This document shows positions 45,069 to 54,305 of a stretch of 64,000 nucleotides of DNA, piece after piece. This DNA is from SMTZ1-83 sp048883405. Its GTDB lineage: Archaea; Asgardarchaeota; Thorarchaeia; Thorarchaeales; Thorarchaeaceae. The position numbers were made by a program, and so were the translations under genes. The DNA is taken from NCBI GenBank assembly GCA_048883405.1, contig JBHLQS010000001.1:24420-88419 (forward strand), given 5' to 3'. Within the stretch, counting starts at the first letter, position 1. The number at the start of each line of letters is the position of its first letter. Below the pieces are notes generated by a model. The model worked only from the letters and a program-made list of their open reading frames with translations. It did not search any database and had not been told where the DNA came from.

Positions 45069-46106
45069 GTGTGGTCTTTGATTGATGAAACATTCGAGGC
45101 TATTCAAAACTCGTCTTGGTCTTGCCCTGACTGTTCCGGTCTGACAACGGCAAACCAAGGCTATATAGTATGTGTAGAATGCGGTCTGGTAATCTCTAGA
45201 GAGTACGTGTCGCCTACTTATCAGATGGGTGAAAAGGTATCTGAAAGTGCACCTGATGCAAGTGTGTACGTATCTCTTGGCAATCGTATGCATATTGTTG
45301 ACGGGTTAGGGAGCTATATTGGCTTCCATAAAGACAGATATTTCCAAGATGCACAAGGTCAGACTCTCACAGCACGATCGCAGAAAAAATTCAAGCGGCT
45401 TAAGATGATATACAGCACGCGAATACGGATTGGCCGAAACGAAGCAAAGTATAGAGCTCTCAGAACTCTCAACCATGTTTCTAAGCTACTTATGCTAAAT
45501 GAACAGGTCCGTGATCGCACTGCCTATCTCTACAAAAAAATATCCTCTGAGTCTTCAGAGAAGATTAACAACAATATCCTGCTCATAGCTGTATGCCTTC
45601 TAATGGCTGTCAGAGAGTTCAAGGATGGAGCGCCAATCACCTTGGATGAGATAGCCAATACATTCGAGAAATGTGGTCATCGTGTTAACGTCAGGGCTAT
45701 TGTTAGAGAGGCATTGAAGCTCAAATCGCTGATAGGTGTTGCCCCCGAAATTCGTCGTCCAGATGACTATGTGCCAAGAGTCTTGTCTATGTTGATGAAC
45801 AACGAAAAGGTACTCAAAAAAGTGATAGCTCGCGGATGGGAACCAAAGAAGTATGAGAATGCTCTCAGAGATAAAATCCTTGAGGTTCTAGAGATGATAC
45901 CGGCTTCAAAGCGAGGTGGAAGAAACCCCTTCATATTCACTGTTTCTGCTGCCTACGCAAGCGATCGTCTTGTTGCAGATGAGCATGGAAAGCGCTCTGT
46001 ACTTACTCAGAAGCTTGCCTCAGAAGCGACTGAAATGGCTGAGTACAGCATTCGGGACCATTTCGGAATGATGAAGAAAGTGATTGCATCGGTTTCTCTA
46101 ACCTAG
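45069..46106 (+). CDS. divergent transcription factor B (TFIIB-like)
   Basis: 345 residues. N-terminal zinc ribbon C-P-D-C...C-V-E-C-G (residues ~19-40) and two cyclin-like repeats (~115-210 and 215-320). The B-reader/linker is atypical and the cyclin folds are weakly conserved (G-H-R-V-N-V-R-A-I). An ordinary TFB would carry a stronger second repeat, so this is a paralogue. GTG 45069 is not well supported: a TATA-like TTATAT is at 45061-45066, so true start may be downstream. Confidence 0.7.
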   Translation: MWSLIDETFEAIQNSSWSCPDCSGLTTANQGYIVCVECGLVISREYVSPTYQMGEKVSESAPDASVYVSLGNRMHIVDGLGSYIGFHKDRYFQDAQGQTLTARSQKKFKRLKMIYSTRIRIGRNEAKYRALRTLNHVSKLLMLNEQVRDRTAYLYKKISSESSEKINNNILLIAVCLLMAVREFKDGAPITLDEIANTFEKCGHRVNVRAIVREALKLKSLIGVAPEIRRPDDYVPRVLSMLMNNEKVLKKVIARGWEPKKYENALRDKILEVLEMIPASKRGGRNPFIFTVSAAYASDRLVADEHGKRSVLTQKLASEATEMAEYSIRDHFGMMKKVIASVSLT

Positions 46107-46156
46107 ATGATAATGTGACATCGATTTGAATTACACTCCCAAAGGCGAGGACAAGA

Positions 46157-47851
46157 ATGGAAGAAGATAGGCTGGAATTGATCAGATGTCCAGACACAAG
46201 ATGCAAGGATTGCCCTGAGATGACCGCTCTTGAATGCACCAGACTCTCTACGCTATTCGAAGAAGGGAATAGGAAGAAGGTGCTAATTCTGGAAGAGTCT
46301 AGAAGGCTTCTTCATCTGGGTGGAATGACTGGTCCAATCCCAATAAGTCCTCCTTGGAAAGGTGATGGATGGGAATCGGTCTATATAGGTGATTGCGAGT
46401 TTCCAGACAGTGATTGGTTTCCAGTAGATGCCTACTTGGTGGGACCATATCTTTCATTTTACTTCTCGAGAACAGGTAGAACGGAAATATTTCATCGGTC
46501 GTATCCACTAGTGAGGACTTCGCTTGAGCATGGACTCATGCAGGAACTGAAGGAATCTATTGGGAATAGTTTCCAGCAATCAATAGGAAGGCCTGATGTT
46601 TCCACTCGGCTTCAGCAGGTTGCTGACAGTATTTGTAGAAATCTCCTGAAATCTTTGCCTGAGATAAGCACTGGGACACGAAAAAGAATTTCCATGATTG
46701 TGGCAAACAAAACAACTGTGCTAGATTCATTCCTTCCAATTCTGTTGGATGATGATGTGGAAGAAGTGTATGTTGATCGTCCAGGAAAGCCCATCTATTT
46801 TGATCATTGTAGGTTAGGAAGATGTATCTCAAAACATGAGCTTCATCACAAAGATGTCCCTCGCTTTACCACACTGTTACGTGCAGAGAGCAACCTCCAT
46901 CTAGACAGAAAAAATCCTTCCTTGAAGACTGACTTTAATCTCTTTGATACAAATCTACGAGTGTCTGCCAGCCTACCACCACTAAGCCCTGATGGATTGC
47001 ACATGGAGATTCGACGGGCGAGGAGAAATGCTTTCACTATTTTGGACCTAATTCGGAATGGTACACTGTCAATAGAAGCAGCGGCAGCGCTTCTTCTGGC
47101 ACTGGGGTGCCGGTTCAACATAACGATAACTGGAGGCCCCGGGACCGGCAAGACTACTCTATTGAATGCACTTGACTTGGATAGTCCAAGAAGCTGGAGA
47201 AAAATCTACATAGAGGATGCAGTAGAAAGCAGAAATCTTGACAGTCACAACCAAGTGCGTTTCAAAGTCGATCCAGTTGATGAAGTAGATGGGCATTTTG
47301 ATAAATCACTAGAAATCGTCAAGACTCTCCATAGGTCGCCAGACTATCTTGTGCTTGGCGAGATTCAAACTGCAGAGCACAGCCAAGCGCTTTTCCAAGC
47401 TATTGCAGCTGGTCTTCGTGCAATACAAACCTGTCATAGCTCCTCAGCAGCCAGTCTTGTGTCACGCTGGGCCACTGGACACAATATCGACAAATCCAGT
47501 ATAGCAATGATGGATTTGATTGTGACAATGGTTCGACCAGTACCCGGAGAGTCGATTAGGAGAGTCAGTGAGATTGTTGAAGTGCAACGAAAGGTTTCAG
47601 AAGGTGTACTCAAATTCGTAGGACTCAGTACGGTCTACAACTACAATTCATCCCAAGATTTGCATTGGGCAATGGACGGCGCGTATCTTTCTTATGCACG
47701 TGCAGCTGGACATGAAAGCCACATTCAAGCATACAACGAAATAGTCGATCTTCTGTCCGAGAAATTACGGACATCAGACAAGAGCGATGATCGAACCTTG
47801 GGAAAAGATATCTGGACTGAAGGACAACCGTTGTGGTTTGCACGCATCTGA
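46157..47851 (+). CDS. type IV filament/secretion ATPase (TadA/VirB11/FlaI-like)
   Basis: 564 residues. Cysteine cluster C-P-D-T-R-C-K-D-C near the N-terminus. Walker A G-G-P-G-T-G-K-T-T (~326-334), Asp box I-Y-I-E-D-A-V-E, Walker B R-S-P-D-Y-L-V-L-G-E-I-Q, His box A-I-Q-T-C-H-S-S. Hexameric assembly ATPase of pili, archaella or T2/T4 secretion. SD GCGAGGAC precedes ATG. The next gene is a pilin-like protein; the integral-membrane TadC/FlaJ partner is not seen nearby. Confidence 0.9.
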   Translation: MEEDRLELIRCPDTRCKDCPEMTALECTRLSTLFEEGNRKKVLILEESRRLLHLGGMTGPIPISPPWKGDGWESVYIGDCEFPDSDWFPVDAYLVGPYLSFYFSRTGRTEIFHRSYPLVRTSLEHGLMQELKESIGNSFQQSIGRPDVSTRLQQVADSICRNLLKSLPEISTGTRKRISMIVANKTTVLDSFLPILLDDDVEEVYVDRPGKPIYFDHCRLGRCISKHELHHKDVPRFTTLLRAESNLHLDRKNPSLKTDFNLFDTNLRVSASLPPLSPDGLHMEIRRARRNAFTILDLIRNGTLSIEAAAALLLALGCRFNITITGGPGTGKTTLLNALDLDSPRSWRKIYIEDAVESRNLDSHNQVRFKVDPVDEVDGHFDKSLEIVKTLHRSPDYLVLGEIQTAEHSQALFQAIAAGLRAIQTCHSSSAASLVSRWATGHNIDKSSIAMMDLIVTMVRPVPGESIRRVSEIVEVQRKVSEGVLKFVGLSTVYNYNSSQDLHWAMDGAYLSYARAAGHESHIQAYNEIVDLLSEKLRTSDKSDDRTLGKDIWTEGQPLWFARI

Positions 47852-47927
47852 GGCTATCTTGTTTTGTTTCCCGTTTTTGAGGGCAGTTAAAATACCATTC
47901 CATGGACAGGTAATCAGGTGGAATTCT

Positions 47928-48122
47928 ATGCATGACCCGATAAGGGATGAAAAGGGTGGTCCGCTGGTCGAAGAGAGCCTCCTCCTTGGTATTGCTGTAG
48001 TTACTGTATCAATAGTCATTGCTGTGATACTTCAGGCAACAGGTTGGGCGCAAGATGTTGTGGCAGGACTCTTTCAGATTCTTGAAGACAGCTGGAGTAG
48101 CTTCACGAATCTATTTCCATGA
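47928..48122 (+). CDS. 64-residue class III signal/pilin-like protein
   Basis: R-D-E-K-G-G-P-L-V-E-E-S precedes a ~20-residue hydrophobic helix (L-L-L-G-I-A-V-V-T-V-S-I-V-I-A-V-I-L). Cleavage after K-G would leave Glu at +5, the mark of prepilin-peptidase substrates. The rest is a short, W-containing tail, Flp-like in size. GGTGG six bases before ATG 47928 is a good SD. 76 bases after the ATPase gene. Confidence 0.65.
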   Translation: MHDPIRDEKGGPLVEESLLLGIAVVTVSIVIAVILQATGWAQDVVAGLFQILEDSWSSFTNLFP

Positions 48123-48219
48123 TAAGTAATCTACAGCTGATGCGATTTTAGTCACGATTTGGGGAAAGCCTTATTTGTAGTCTAGAGTGAGCACACCCGC
48201 TCCGGACTGGTGCGCCTTA

Positions 48220-48327
48220 GCTCCGGTAGATGCTTCATGAAATCCATGATACAACCGTATGTAGTCCGGCCCAGCATGAGGGACTCTCGATCCCTCGACC
48301 CGGGTTCAAATCCCGGCCGGAGCACCA
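48220..48327 (+). tRNA. tRNA-Glu(CTC) with D-stem intron
   Basis: Acceptor GCTCCGG (48220-48226) pairs with CCGGAGC (48317-48323); ACCA is encoded. Anticodon stem AGGGA:TCCCT, loop CTCTCGA, anticodon CTC; T arm CCGGG-TTCAAAT-CCCGG. A 30-nt intron (48230-48259) follows position 10: bulges AG|A and TA|T, central helix CGGT:ACCG, inner stem TCATG:CATGA. Splicing restores TAGTGTAG, the usual Glu D-arm start. GCTCCGG also occurs at 48199-48205. Confidence 0.9.
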
Positions 48328-48336
48328 ATTCTACTA

Positions 48337-50298
48337 TCATCCTATGAAACGTCGCCGCCACAGAACCGGTATGCTAGCAAGCATGACTGATACAGTAAGA
48401 CTGATCACAATGAAGGGAATTCCTACACCTTGGCCAGCCATTGCTTCTGTACTGGAAATGATAATGATGTGATAGCCAGTGGAAGATTGTGCGAATGCGG
48501 CTTCCTCAGTTTCATAGTATAGGTTATAGACACCTGATTCCTTAGGAATGCGAAGACCAATTTCCACGATACCCGACTCATGACTCTTAGTAAGACTCCC
48601 TTGGCCTAGCCACTCATAGTACAGATTTGCATCTTCTAGAGGAGTGCCATTCAACGCTACAATGGACAATTGAACTGAAATTTCTTGAAGAGATGGATAA
48701 ACTGAGTAATTCACCATATTCACAGATACTGGAACGACTCTGCTGACAATGATCTCATATTCTAGTATTGTGGGTAGTTGGTAGTTCAATGTGCTTCCAT
48801 TATAGCTTATGAGTAACAGATAGGGACCTTCTACTGAAGAGATAGGGAATGTCGCTTCGGCAACACCGTCATTATTGGTAATAGAGGTGGTCACCAGGTG
48901 GTTTCCAATTTGCCATGCAATTGACCGTTCTGGTATATAGATTCCACCTGCAATCAGCTGAATTCGGAAGGTCACAACTTGAGAAGGGGATGCATAGCCT
49001 AGTATGCTTTGATATATCATGATGATATTCGGTTGTGACCAGACTATTATTGGGATTATTCTGGCTTTATTTGTCAAGAATGAATGCGAAACCTCGAAGT
49101 ATAGATTTCTGAGCCCAAGAGGACCATTGAAGGTAACATGTGAGATAGCTGTGATTTTTCCAGGGGAGAATGAGATCAAATGCGACTCGTGAGTGAGTTC
49201 ATCATATAATGTTATACTGGCATTGGGAATCGGTCTCATGAGGAAATCGTAGAGAGTCACTTGGACTTCAGTTTCTACTCCTACCGGGATTGAATCTGGC
49301 AGCTCGATGTGAATTGCTGCGGGACTTATTACGGATATGTCAAGTTCGATGTATGATGGTGCATAACGGAATGTCCCCGAATATTCTATCTTAATGCTGT
49401 GTATCCCAAGCACATATCGTGAATCAATATCCAGACTTAGCGTGGCAATACCAGCCATGTTGCTCAGAATAGTATCTATTGGATTTTCATCAAGAAGCAC
49501 AACAAGTGATGCGTCGGAGTGATTCTGACCCTCAGCTCGAATTGTCATCTGCAACCAGAATGAATCATTTAAATGAACGGTAGAGTTGTAGAAATCTTCT
49601 ATTTCAATAGATGTATCTATTTGTTGAATATTCACAAATATCAATCTCTGTGAACTGCTTAGAAAACGTGCCATATCCTGTTCAAAGACTATTCTCAATG
49701 TATTCTGTCCAATGATGCACCATGTGTTATTGCAATCTATAATGAAAGTTACATAACCGCTGCCATTCGTTGAAGCAACTGCTAGAAGAGTGCCTTCGCT
49801 ATAAACAGCCATAGCGACTCCATTAATTGACACATTATGGTCATCAGTGATTTTGGCGGTGAGAACAACTTCATCCTCTGGGTGAATGGAGTTCTCATCG
49901 ACTTGAACCTCTATGACGGTTGCAGAAACCACAATAACAGAATACCATTGGCAGGAAGGAGATAAGAAAAGCGACGTGTTTCCCTCAAATGTTACATTTA
50001 GCATGGACGGTCCCAAAGGGTGATTAATCGAAACGTTCCAAGACACTGTTGCATAGCCATTTGTGTCTGTCAAGGCAGATCCAATGAAGATGTCTTGGGT
50101 CTGATCATAGAAGAGAAGACGCTGATTGACTGCTGGATTTCCGAAAGTGCCGTTCTGAAGGAGCCTTGCAGTGATAGGCACTGAATCTCCACGTAATACG
50201 ACAGGGGTTTCCTCTGCCGATACTACATCTGCAGTCAAACTAGATACTAAGAACAGTGCCGCCAATATCATTACTATTCCTGTGCAGACTCGCTTCAA
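48337..50298 (-). CDS. membrane-anchored Ig-like surface protein
   Basis: 653 residues. TTG start with GAGGTGA upstream. Signal peptide (residues 1-27, cleavage after V-S-A), about five Ig/bacterial-Ig-like sandwich repeats (D-N-x-G-Y-A-T-V-S-W type), many N-x-S/T sequons, one C-terminal transmembrane helix (~625-645, G-I-P-F-I-V-I-S-L-T-V-S-V-M-L) and a short R-R-R-F tail inside. Probable type I surface receptor or adhesin. Stop lies 10 bases after tRNA-Glu. Confidence 0.8.
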   Translation of the reverse strand: MKRVCTGIVMILAALFLVSSLTADVVSAEETPVVLRGDSVPITARLLQNGTFGNPAVNQRLLFYDQTQDIFIGSALTDTNGYATVSWNVSINHPLGPSMLNVTFEGNTSLFLSPSCQWYSVIVVSATVIEVQVDENSIHPEDEVVLTAKITDDHNVSINGVAMAVYSEGTLLAVASTNGSGYVTFIIDCNNTWCIIGQNTLRIVFEQDMARFLSSSQRLIFVNIQQIDTSIEIEDFYNSTVHLNDSFWLQMTIRAEGQNHSDASLVVLLDENPIDTILSNMAGIATLSLDIDSRYVLGIHSIKIEYSGTFRYAPSYIELDISVISPAAIHIELPDSIPVGVETEVQVTLYDFLMRPIPNASITLYDELTHESHLISFSPGKITAISHVTFNGPLGLRNLYFEVSHSFLTNKARIIPIIVWSQPNIIMIYQSILGYASPSQVVTFRIQLIAGGIYIPERSIAWQIGNHLVTTSITNNDGVAEATFPISSVEGPYLLLISYNGSTLNYQLPTILEYEIIVSRVVPVSVNMVNYSVYPSLQEISVQLSIVALNGTPLEDANLYYEWLGQGSLTKSHESGIVEIGLRIPKESGVYNLYYETEEAAFAQSSTGYHIIIISSTEAMAGQGVGIPFIVISLTVSVMLASIPVLWRRRFIG

Positions 50299-50465
50299 AC
50301 ACGGTCACCTCGTTTCTCATGACAATAGATTGCAGCTATGCAGAAGACTCATGCATTTTGCGTTCCAAGTTCTCTCATGAGTCTGTATTCGAGTTTTTAA
50401 CCTCCTATCGAATCATCATATTCTGGGGGAGTTCATATGTAATTGTAAATCACCAAGGGTAGACT

Positions 50466-53400
50466 GTGAATTTGCAAGAGGCATTCACAGTGCTCAAACT
50501 CCGGACGGGTGATGACGCAGTGTCCAGCCATGAATTAAGCGAGGGAGGTCGATTTAGAGCACCATCTAGAAAGAATCTTCCAGGGCTGTGGAAATGGATT
50601 GAGCTTGGATGGCTAACTGGCATTATTATCTTGGCTTTTTACTTCATAGTAGTTTACTTGCTCCCGCTGGTAGGACTAATCACTCCAGTTTCAATTCCAT
50701 CGAAGCTGTTCATTGAAGTTATAATCACCATGAGTCCGGTATTAATGGGCGTGCTAGTGGCTCGCAGAAAGCTAGCCTCCGAGCAAACATTGGCTGCGGT
50801 CTTGGATGATGATTTAGTGTCAATAAACATTGGAAACCACATTGTTGCAACATGCTGTCTTGATATCATATCTGCACCTGGCTCAGTCCATATTTCTCGG
50901 AATGATCGACCGGAATATGCCACTGCTTTCCTTCTGGCACTTCGTGCAGGAATGAATGAGAAAGTCAGTATGGCATATGAAGTGGGTGTGTGGAGGGGTG
51001 AGGCTTTTCTGCGGATTTTCATAACTGGAATAGGCAAGAACAAGGAAGAGGTTGGAAGTATTCTTAGACATGAGGCGACTCGAGCAGAGGCCATTTTGAT
51101 ATCCTCTCTTAACAATGTGGAACTCCATCAGCTTAGAGGAGAGAGCCTTAGCGATGCGGTATCAGGCATCCTTTCTCTTGACTTGGAGGGTAACTCATCC
51201 AGAGAGCTGCATACCGCATTGTTGCTAATTATTGGAGAACCGCGTATCGCGCCCAGTCTGGAAAGCTCTCAGATTGGAACATTCCTCTCTGCTTCACTTC
51301 GGCAAGGATATGATGTAAGTCTCACATGTGTCTTCTCGAAGGCTAAACCTGGACGTGAACAGAGAAAACTGGAAGGGCAATGGAAGACAATTCGCGAGAA
51401 AGAGAAACGGAACGAAGACTCATTGGCAGATCATTCAGAGAAGAAGAAACTGTTACGTGATTATGAGGAGATACAGGGGAATACCGGCTGGTTTGATTCC
51501 TCAGTTTCTCTTGCGGTAAGAACAGACAATTCTGAACAGCTTTCAAGCGTTCAAGAAGCGGTGTGCGGTGTTGTTCACTCAATATGGGGAGGAGATAGCA
51601 AAGTCAAATTGAAATCTAAAGCCATAGGGAAGAGTGTAGCTTACAAACTCCTTCTTAGAAGACATATTACATCACAAAGGACTCATGTGAGTAGATTGGC
51701 TGCTTTCTTGAATACACCGGTCCAGCAGTTGCCTGTCATTGCTGCATCCCCTGTGCCCGCTTTTACAATTCCATCAAGAAAGTTGGTGGGTAACGAGTTT
51801 GTCATTGGAAGGGCTGTATTTGGCGGGCGGCGAATAAATGATGTCGGTTTGAAACCTGAATGGCTTCGGGAGCATGTAGCTGTACTTGGAGCTACAGGCA
51901 CAGGAAAGACTACTCTTGTGAAACACCTTATTGCCGAACTAAGCAAGAAATCGAGTGTTCCGTGGTGGATCTTTGATGTGAAAGGATCCGAGTACCAAGA
52001 ATTGGTGAACCTTTGTGACGATGATGTCCTTGTATTGAAACCTGGAGTGGATCCATCGTTCGTGATTGATTTCATGGATCCGGAAACTGATTCTGGCGAG
52101 AGGCATGCATATACTACCTTTGCAATATTGAAAGAGCTTCTAAACGAGAGAGGTGTTTCTTCAGAACTCTCGCCCGCAATGGAGAAGCTTCTTCGTGAAG
52201 CGGTGTTAGAGGTTGCACGTACGTCAAGTAATGACAACTCGATTCATGCACTGATTCGTGAGATATCAGACCTTGCAGGAAAGGATCGGACCGCTATCAT
52301 GACTAGAGATGCACTCCTCAATCGTCTGGAGATTCTATCTAGAGAACCCCTTGGGACCATTTTGAGTGGTGGTCGAGACGCAGTAAGGATCTCAAATCTT
52401 ATGGATAAGCGGGTGATTCTTGACCTGCAGTATGTTGCTAGGACTGGTGGAATGGATGCAGCCCGCTTGCTATACAATCTCATAGCTAAACGCATCTTTG
52501 ACTATGCATTACACAGAGGGATAAAGCCAGGTCTTCATCATTTGGTAGTCCTCGAAGAAGCCAGCAATCTTGTACCTGAGAGCTATACAAGACACACAGC
52601 TGCAGATGTCACCACGGGAGAGTCCATGGTTATGCTCCAACGGGCAACAGGACAAGGTGTAGTTGTAATATCAACTCGACCGAATGTGTCTTCGAATATT
52701 CTTGCAAACACAGCCACAAAAATTGCCTTTCGACTTCCCTATGATAGTCCTATTGGTGCCAGATTCATGTCCCTTAATGAGGAACAAGAACGGTATCTGA
52801 AGACACTGAAACGTGGAAGAGCGTTGATTGTCTTGCCAGGGACAGAAACGTTCGAGATCGCAACGCGACCATTTGAAATGGCCAGCATTCTTGAGAGACC
52901 GCCTTTTGAGTCAAGAACTCATGATGAAAGAGAGATTCCAGAATCTAAAGATGCGTCTTTGGAACAGGATATAACAGTTCAATCTGGAAGCCCTGGCGCT
53001 CCTTCAAGATCGATGGGAGCGGTGTATGACCGATTGGGAGAATTGGGATCGCATATTGTTGCATTTCTTGCCTCTCGGAATATGGCAACTCAAACTGAAA
53101 TGGAAGAGATTCTGACAGCAATCGATCCAAGAATGGAAAATGACGACATAAACGAAGTCATTCGTGACTTGGTATCCTTGGGGACCATTGAGAGAGAAGC
53201 TTTGCCAATTGTGACAGGCGACTTCATTTTTACTCTACCAGGAAAAGGACTTGATGCAGTAAGCATGATGATAACTGACTATATCATTGAGAAGCTTGGC
53301 TTGCATGATGTCACCTGGGAACGAAATCTAGATGACGGGCCTGATATCGTTCTTGACGACAGGGCGATATTGATACTTCCTCAACATCTCAAAGCATCAT

Positions 53401-54296
53401 CAATGAAAACAACAGTGGCCAAAATTAGGAATTATATGAATAATCTGGGCAATGGTTTCATCGAACTGATTGTTGTCGTCAGAGGCAGTGTTGCTGCAGC
53501 CAAGCTCAGGGAGGTGATGAGTGAAACAAATGAGTTCGATGCAGTAAGCATAGTTTCAGCTTTTCCCAGTTCACTTGATGCAATGATTGAGAACCTAGCA
53601 GTGGGAACCTCAACTGATGTAGGCTTGACAACTAGTGAGAATAAGGCCAGGGCTGATGCTGGAGTTAATCTCATTGGCGCTATGCATGGCGTTGGAACAG
53701 CGACAAATCGTGCAATACAGATGCGACTCTGGTTTCAGTTGATACAGGATTTCGTGGATTTGTCAAATGGTAGAACTGAATGGAATGTCTTGCTGGAGTT
53801 CATTGAAACCACTGCCCTTCAATCACTTAAGGGAAAAACCACTCCAATGAATATGGAGGAAGGAAAGCGTGCGTTGACAGAGCTGTTAGCGGATGAAGTC
53901 CTGATGGCTCTGCGTGTTGGAAATGATCTTGATTTCATTGATTTGGAGGAGGGGCTTTGGATTGTGAACTCTGGTGAACTAGGAAAACTCAAGGATTCAG
54001 CTGTAGATGCTCTTGAAAAGGAACTGCGAAAACGGCAGAGTTCGGTTTCTCGCAATCATGGCTACTACGATCTTTGTGCAAATGGTGTTTCTTACGTTGT
54101 CTTTCCAAATCAGCAACAACTTAACACTCTGCTTCACCTTCAAAGTGATATTGCATGCAGGACTTGCAAGTCAGGACGAATTGTCTGTGTGCTAACTGCT
54201 GCTGAGTATCTTGAGGAAACAGTGGTTATGCCAGACAACATCCTACTCTATGACTTCTCGGAGTATGTTTCTGTGGCCAGTGCGGCAGGACAATAG
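50466..54296 (+). CDS. membrane-anchored VirB4/HerA-like ATPase
   Basis: 1276 residues. Two N-terminal membrane helices (~45-72 and ~82-98), then a ~350-residue region of unknown fold, then the FtsK/HerA ATPase: Walker A G-A-T-G-T-G-K-T-T (~475), Walker B L-V-V-L-E-E-A-S (~692), sensor Q-G-V-V-V-I-S-T-R-P. A Ser-rich linker and a ~400-residue C-terminus with a winged-helix segment (~858-930) and an unassigned alpha/beta part follow. Resembles conjugation or defence translocases. GTG start with AGGG upstream. Stands alone between a surface-protein gene and IPK. Confidence 0.78.
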   Translation: MNLQEAFTVLKLRTGDDAVSSHELSEGGRFRAPSRKNLPGLWKWIELGWLTGIIILAFYFIVVYLLPLVGLITPVSIPSKLFIEVIITMSPVLMGVLVARRKLASEQTLAAVLDDDLVSINIGNHIVATCCLDIISAPGSVHISRNDRPEYATAFLLALRAGMNEKVSMAYEVGVWRGEAFLRIFITGIGKNKEEVGSILRHEATRAEAILISSLNNVELHQLRGESLSDAVSGILSLDLEGNSSRELHTALLLIIGEPRIAPSLESSQIGTFLSASLRQGYDVSLTCVFSKAKPGREQRKLEGQWKTIREKEKRNEDSLADHSEKKKLLRDYEEIQGNTGWFDSSVSLAVRTDNSEQLSSVQEAVCGVVHSIWGGDSKVKLKSKAIGKSVAYKLLLRRHITSQRTHVSRLAAFLNTPVQQLPVIAASPVPAFTIPSRKLVGNEFVIGRAVFGGRRINDVGLKPEWLREHVAVLGATGTGKTTLVKHLIAELSKKSSVPWWIFDVKGSEYQELVNLCDDDVLVLKPGVDPSFVIDFMDPETDSGERHAYTTFAILKELLNERGVSSELSPAMEKLLREAVLEVARTSSNDNSIHALIREISDLAGKDRTAIMTRDALLNRLEILSREPLGTILSGGRDAVRISNLMDKRVILDLQYVARTGGMDAARLLYNLIAKRIFDYALHRGIKPGLHHLVVLEEASNLVPESYTRHTAADVTTGESMVMLQRATGQGVVVISTRPNVSSNILANTATKIAFRLPYDSPIGARFMSLNEEQERYLKTLKRGRALIVLPGTETFEIATRPFEMASILERPPFESRTHDEREIPESKDASLEQDITVQSGSPGAPSRSMGAVYDRLGELGSHIVAFLASRNMATQTEMEEILTAIDPRMENDDINEVIRDLVSLGTIEREALPIVTGDFIFTLPGKGLDAVSMMITDYIIEKLGLHDVTWERNLDDGPDIVLDDRAILILPQHLKASSMKTTVAKIRNYMNNLGNGFIELIVVVRGSVAAAKLREVMSETNEFDAVSIVSAFPSSLDAMIENLAVGTSTDVGLTTSENKARADAGVNLIGAMHGVGTATNRAIQMRLWFQLIQDFVDLSNGRTEWNVLLEFIETTALQSLKGKTTPMNMEEGKRALTELLADEVLMALRVGNDLDFIDLEEGLWIVNSGELGKLKDSAVDALEKELRKRQSSVSRNHGYYDLCANGVSYVVFPNQQQLNTLLHLQSDIACRTCKSGRIVCVLTAAEYLEETVVMPDNILLYDFSEYVSVASAAGQ

Positions 54297-54305
54297 TCAT
54301 TGAAG

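Noticed and set aside
47787..47927. Upstream extension of the pilin-like ORF
   Set aside because: Overlaps the ATPase 3' end in another frame; SD and signal place the start at 47928.
48199..48219. First GCTCCGG as the real 5' end of tRNA-Glu
   Set aside because: The bases after it cannot form positions 8-13, whereas the copy at 48220 plus a perfect bulge-helix-bulge gives a normal tRNA.
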